Positions 4,934 to 6,660 of a stretch of 6,660 nt of DNA are shown piece after piece (within the stretch, counting starts at the first letter, position 1; each line of letters begins with the position of its first letter). The DNA lies in contig JAJRVX010000413.1 of NCBI GenBank assembly GCA_024277095.1, forward strand, positions 1-6,660, in the 5' to 3' direction. A model generated the notes under the pieces. That model made no database searches and was not told where the DNA came from. It worked only from the letters and a program-made list of their open reading frames with translations. The stretch is from DUEN01 sp024277095. Lineage in GTDB: Bacteria > Chloroflexota > Anaerolineae > DUEN01. The translations under genes and the position numbers were made by a program.

Positions 4934-6660
4934 TCGAGCACAGCAGCCGCAGCCATTCGCTGACCGAGAGGGGGGTCGGAATCCTCAGCGTCATCTCGCC
5001 GCTCAGGTTGGCGGCCTGCTCGCCTAACTCTGTGGCTGTTACCACGATCACCGTCATGTCGGCCAGCGTAGGGTCCGCTCGCACCTGCTCCAACACCGCG
5101 AGTCCATCCATGCCCGGCATCAAGAGGTCCAATAGCATAACCTCCGGTCGCTCGCTGCGCGCGATCTCTAGAGCCATGACGCCGCCGTAGGCTTGGAGCA
5201 CCTGCACATGCGGGTACTCGGCACGCACCATGCGTGTCAGCAGGCGCACCATGGCCGGATCATCGTCGGCGATGAGAACCTTCGAGAACGGGCGCGAGAC
5301 CCTGCTCAAGGCCTGCCGGACGACATCTCGCGTCACGGGCTTGAGCAGATAATCGGCCGTCTGCAGTTCCAGTGCCATTTTCGGGCGTGTGGGCAAGGGA
5401 CAGCTGATCACCGGCACCTCATCGCACTGGGCCTCTCTCAACAGGGCTTCTATTCTGCCTTTGTCCCTCGCGTCCACGATCACGGCCGTGGGGCATAGAC
5501 GCCTGACCGTATCCAGCAGCTCCGCATCGGAGCGAGCCAGCTCCACCCGGTATCCCTCAAAATGGCGCTGGATCATCGACGCAGCGCTGGGGTCATCATG
5601 TCGTATGATCAGGATGCGCTCGGCGCTATCGCCAAAGGGCAGCACCTCGTACGCCGGCCGATACGTGGCCATCTCCCTCGGCGGCGGCGAGATGGGCAGA
5701 GAAAAGCCGAAGGTGCTTCCCCGTCCTACCTCGCTCGTCACCCATATCCGGCCGCCGTGTAGCTCCACAAAGCGCTTGCTGATGGCCAGCCCAAGCCCCG
5801 TGCCGCCGTGTTCTCGCCGGATCGAGTCGTCCACCTGGTAGAACTCTTCAAACATCCTGGGCAAGACGTCCTCCGGGATGCCGGGGCCGGTATCGGTCAC
5901 CGTCACCGTCGCCTGGTCCTCCTCTACCGTCAGACGCACGGTGATCCCGTCCTCTTGAGTGAACCGGGCCGCGTTGCTTAGCAGGTTCAGGATCACCTGG
6001 CGGATGCGCGTGATATCCAGCTGAAGATGTACGGGCTCGGCCGGCAACTCGAGTGTCAACCTCAGCCCCTTGGCCTCGACGATCCCCTGGATCATGCGGG
6101 TGGCCTCCTTCACGATCTGCCGGAGATCCCCCTGTTCCTTGTTCAACGGCATGCTGTCGGCTTCGATTTTGCTGAGGTCCAGGACATCGTCGATCAGGTC
6201 CGAGAGGTGTTTGGCGTTGCGGTAGATGGCGTTCAGGTCACCCCGGTAGGCTGGCGGCAGCGGCTGGCCATAGCTCTCCGGGGCGGTGACCATCATCTCG
6301 CTGAACCCGATGATGAGGTTCAGGGGCGTGCGTAGCTCGTGGCTGACGTTCGCGACGAAGCGGGCCTTCGCCTGTTTGGCCTCTTCCGCCTGCTGCCGTG
6401 CCCAGGCGAGTGCCTCATTGGCGCGCCACAGGCGATGGTACGCGCGGTCCAGATCGTTGAGTACGGTGAGCAGCTTGCTGCGATGCATCTGGGCCTCGCG
6501 GGTCTGCTGTTCGGCGAGTCGGTAGCTCTCGTACATCCATTCCAGGACGATGTAGAAATTACGGGAGAACGCCCAGGCCACCAGGGCGGCGAGGTTCACG
6601 GCCAGGAGGATCCCGGGCGTGAGGAACGTATTCGCGAGGAGGCCGCGCAGATTCGGGTAG
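4857..6660 (-). CDS. Hybrid sensor histidine kinase with two receiver domains (N-terminus outside window)
   Basis: The frame is open to the right edge, so the 600 visible residues are a C-terminal portion and the sensor is not seen. A membrane helix lies at about visible residues 12-31 (FLTPGILLAVNLAALVAWAF), then a charged coiled-coil (40-99). The HisKA H-box is FVANVSHELRTPLN with phospho-acceptor His107. The HATPase has all boxes: NLLSNA (225-230, Asn229), DTGPGIP (256-262), FEEFYQ (270-275) and GGTGLGLAI (285-293). Receiver 1 (about 347-457) has D355/D356, D396 and K440 but Pro at the usual Ser/Thr position (VISCPLP). Receiver 2 (about 459-578) has D465-D467, D511 in LLDLLMPGMDG and T541, but Thr562 where Lys is expected (RIPTPLS). 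A GTG at 6599 is not the start because it sits inside the membrane helix. The gene ends in a low-complexity tail that overlaps the convergent regulator gene. It is a membrane-linked autokinase; its signal is unknown. Confidence 0.92.
   Translation of the reverse strand, partial: YPNLRGLLANTFLTPGILLAVNLAALVAWAFSRNFYIVLEWMYESYRLAEQQTREAQMHRSKLLTVLNDLDRAYHRLWRANEALAWARQQAEEAKQAKARFVANVSHELRTPLNLIIGFSEMMVTAPESYGQPLPPAYRGDLNAIYRNAKHLSDLIDDVLDLSKIEADSMPLNKEQGDLRQIVKEATRMIQGIVEAKGLRLTLELPAEPVHLQLDITRIRQVILNLLSNAARFTQEDGITVRLTVEEDQATVTVTDTGPGIPEDVLPRMFEEFYQVDDSIRREHGGTGLGLAISKRFVELHGGRIWVTSEVGRGSTFGFSLPISPPPREMATYRPAYEVLPFGDSAERILIIRHDDPSAASMIQRHFEGYRVELARSDAELLDTVRRLCPTAVIVDARDKGRIEALLREAQCDEVPVISCPLPTRPKMALELQTADYLLKPVTRDVVRQALSRVSRPFSKVLIADDDPAMVRLLTRMVRAEYPHVQVLQAYGGVMALEIARSERPEVMLLDLLMPGMDGLAVLEQVRADPTLADMTVIVVTATELGEQAANLSGEMTLRIPTPLSVSEWLRLLCSITTALRPTPESEVTREKAPAAVPPG

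Noticed and set aside
4857..6599. Treating the histidine kinase as complete with a GTG start at 6599
   Set aside because: The frame continues to the window edge, and the GTG lies in the middle of a hydrophobic membrane helix, so the real start is outside the window.

Overview
The window reads as a high-GC bacterial chromosome segment, most likely from the Chloroflexota (an Anaerolineae/Caldilineae-like lineage). This lineage call is an inference from protein style: a Tat-type lipoprotein sugar-binding protein with an Ala/Pro-rich linker, a URO-D-like enzyme beside a sugar ABC transporter, and a histidine kinase with tandem receivers whose membrane-to-kinase linker resembles Chloroflexota kinases. 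No RNA gene, insertion sequence, CRISPR array or other mobile element was seen.

Left part (1-3415, all minus strand). In transcription order there is a URO-D superfamily protein (2303-3415), a 311-bp non-coding gap with stem-loops, a family 1 extracellular solute-binding lipoprotein (597-1991), a 141-bp gap with an inverted repeat, and the first 151 residues of a MalF/UgpA-type permease (3-455) that runs off the left edge. This is the usual binding protein-permease order of a carbohydrate ABC importer. The URO-D-like enzyme sits upstream and may act on the imported compound, but its substrate cannot be read from sequence. It is not HemE.

Middle (3416-3670). This is a 255-bp divergent intergenic region. 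It holds a near-consensus sigma-70 promoter for the rightward gene (TTGACG-18-TATAAT) and, on the other strand, a promoter candidate for the URO-D gene (TTGACC-18-TATAGT) that overlaps it at the -10 element. An inverted repeat, TGACAA-N14-TTGTCA, lies nearby.

Right part (3671-6660). Two signalling genes converge. The plus-strand gene encodes an unusual protein: a sigma region 4-like helix-turn-helix, a GHKL ATPase domain that has lost its catalytic boxes and has no phospho-acceptor His domain, and a receiver with all key residues intact. The minus-strand gene, cut off by the right edge, encodes a membrane-linked hybrid histidine kinase with an intact HisKA/HATPase core followed by two receivers, each missing one conserved residue. 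The coding regions overlap tail-to-tail by 77 bp. The complementary defects (intact kinase with imperfect receivers, defective kinase with intact receiver) suggest, without proving, that the two proteins form one phosphorelay. Their closeness to the transport operon makes that operon a reasonable but untested target.
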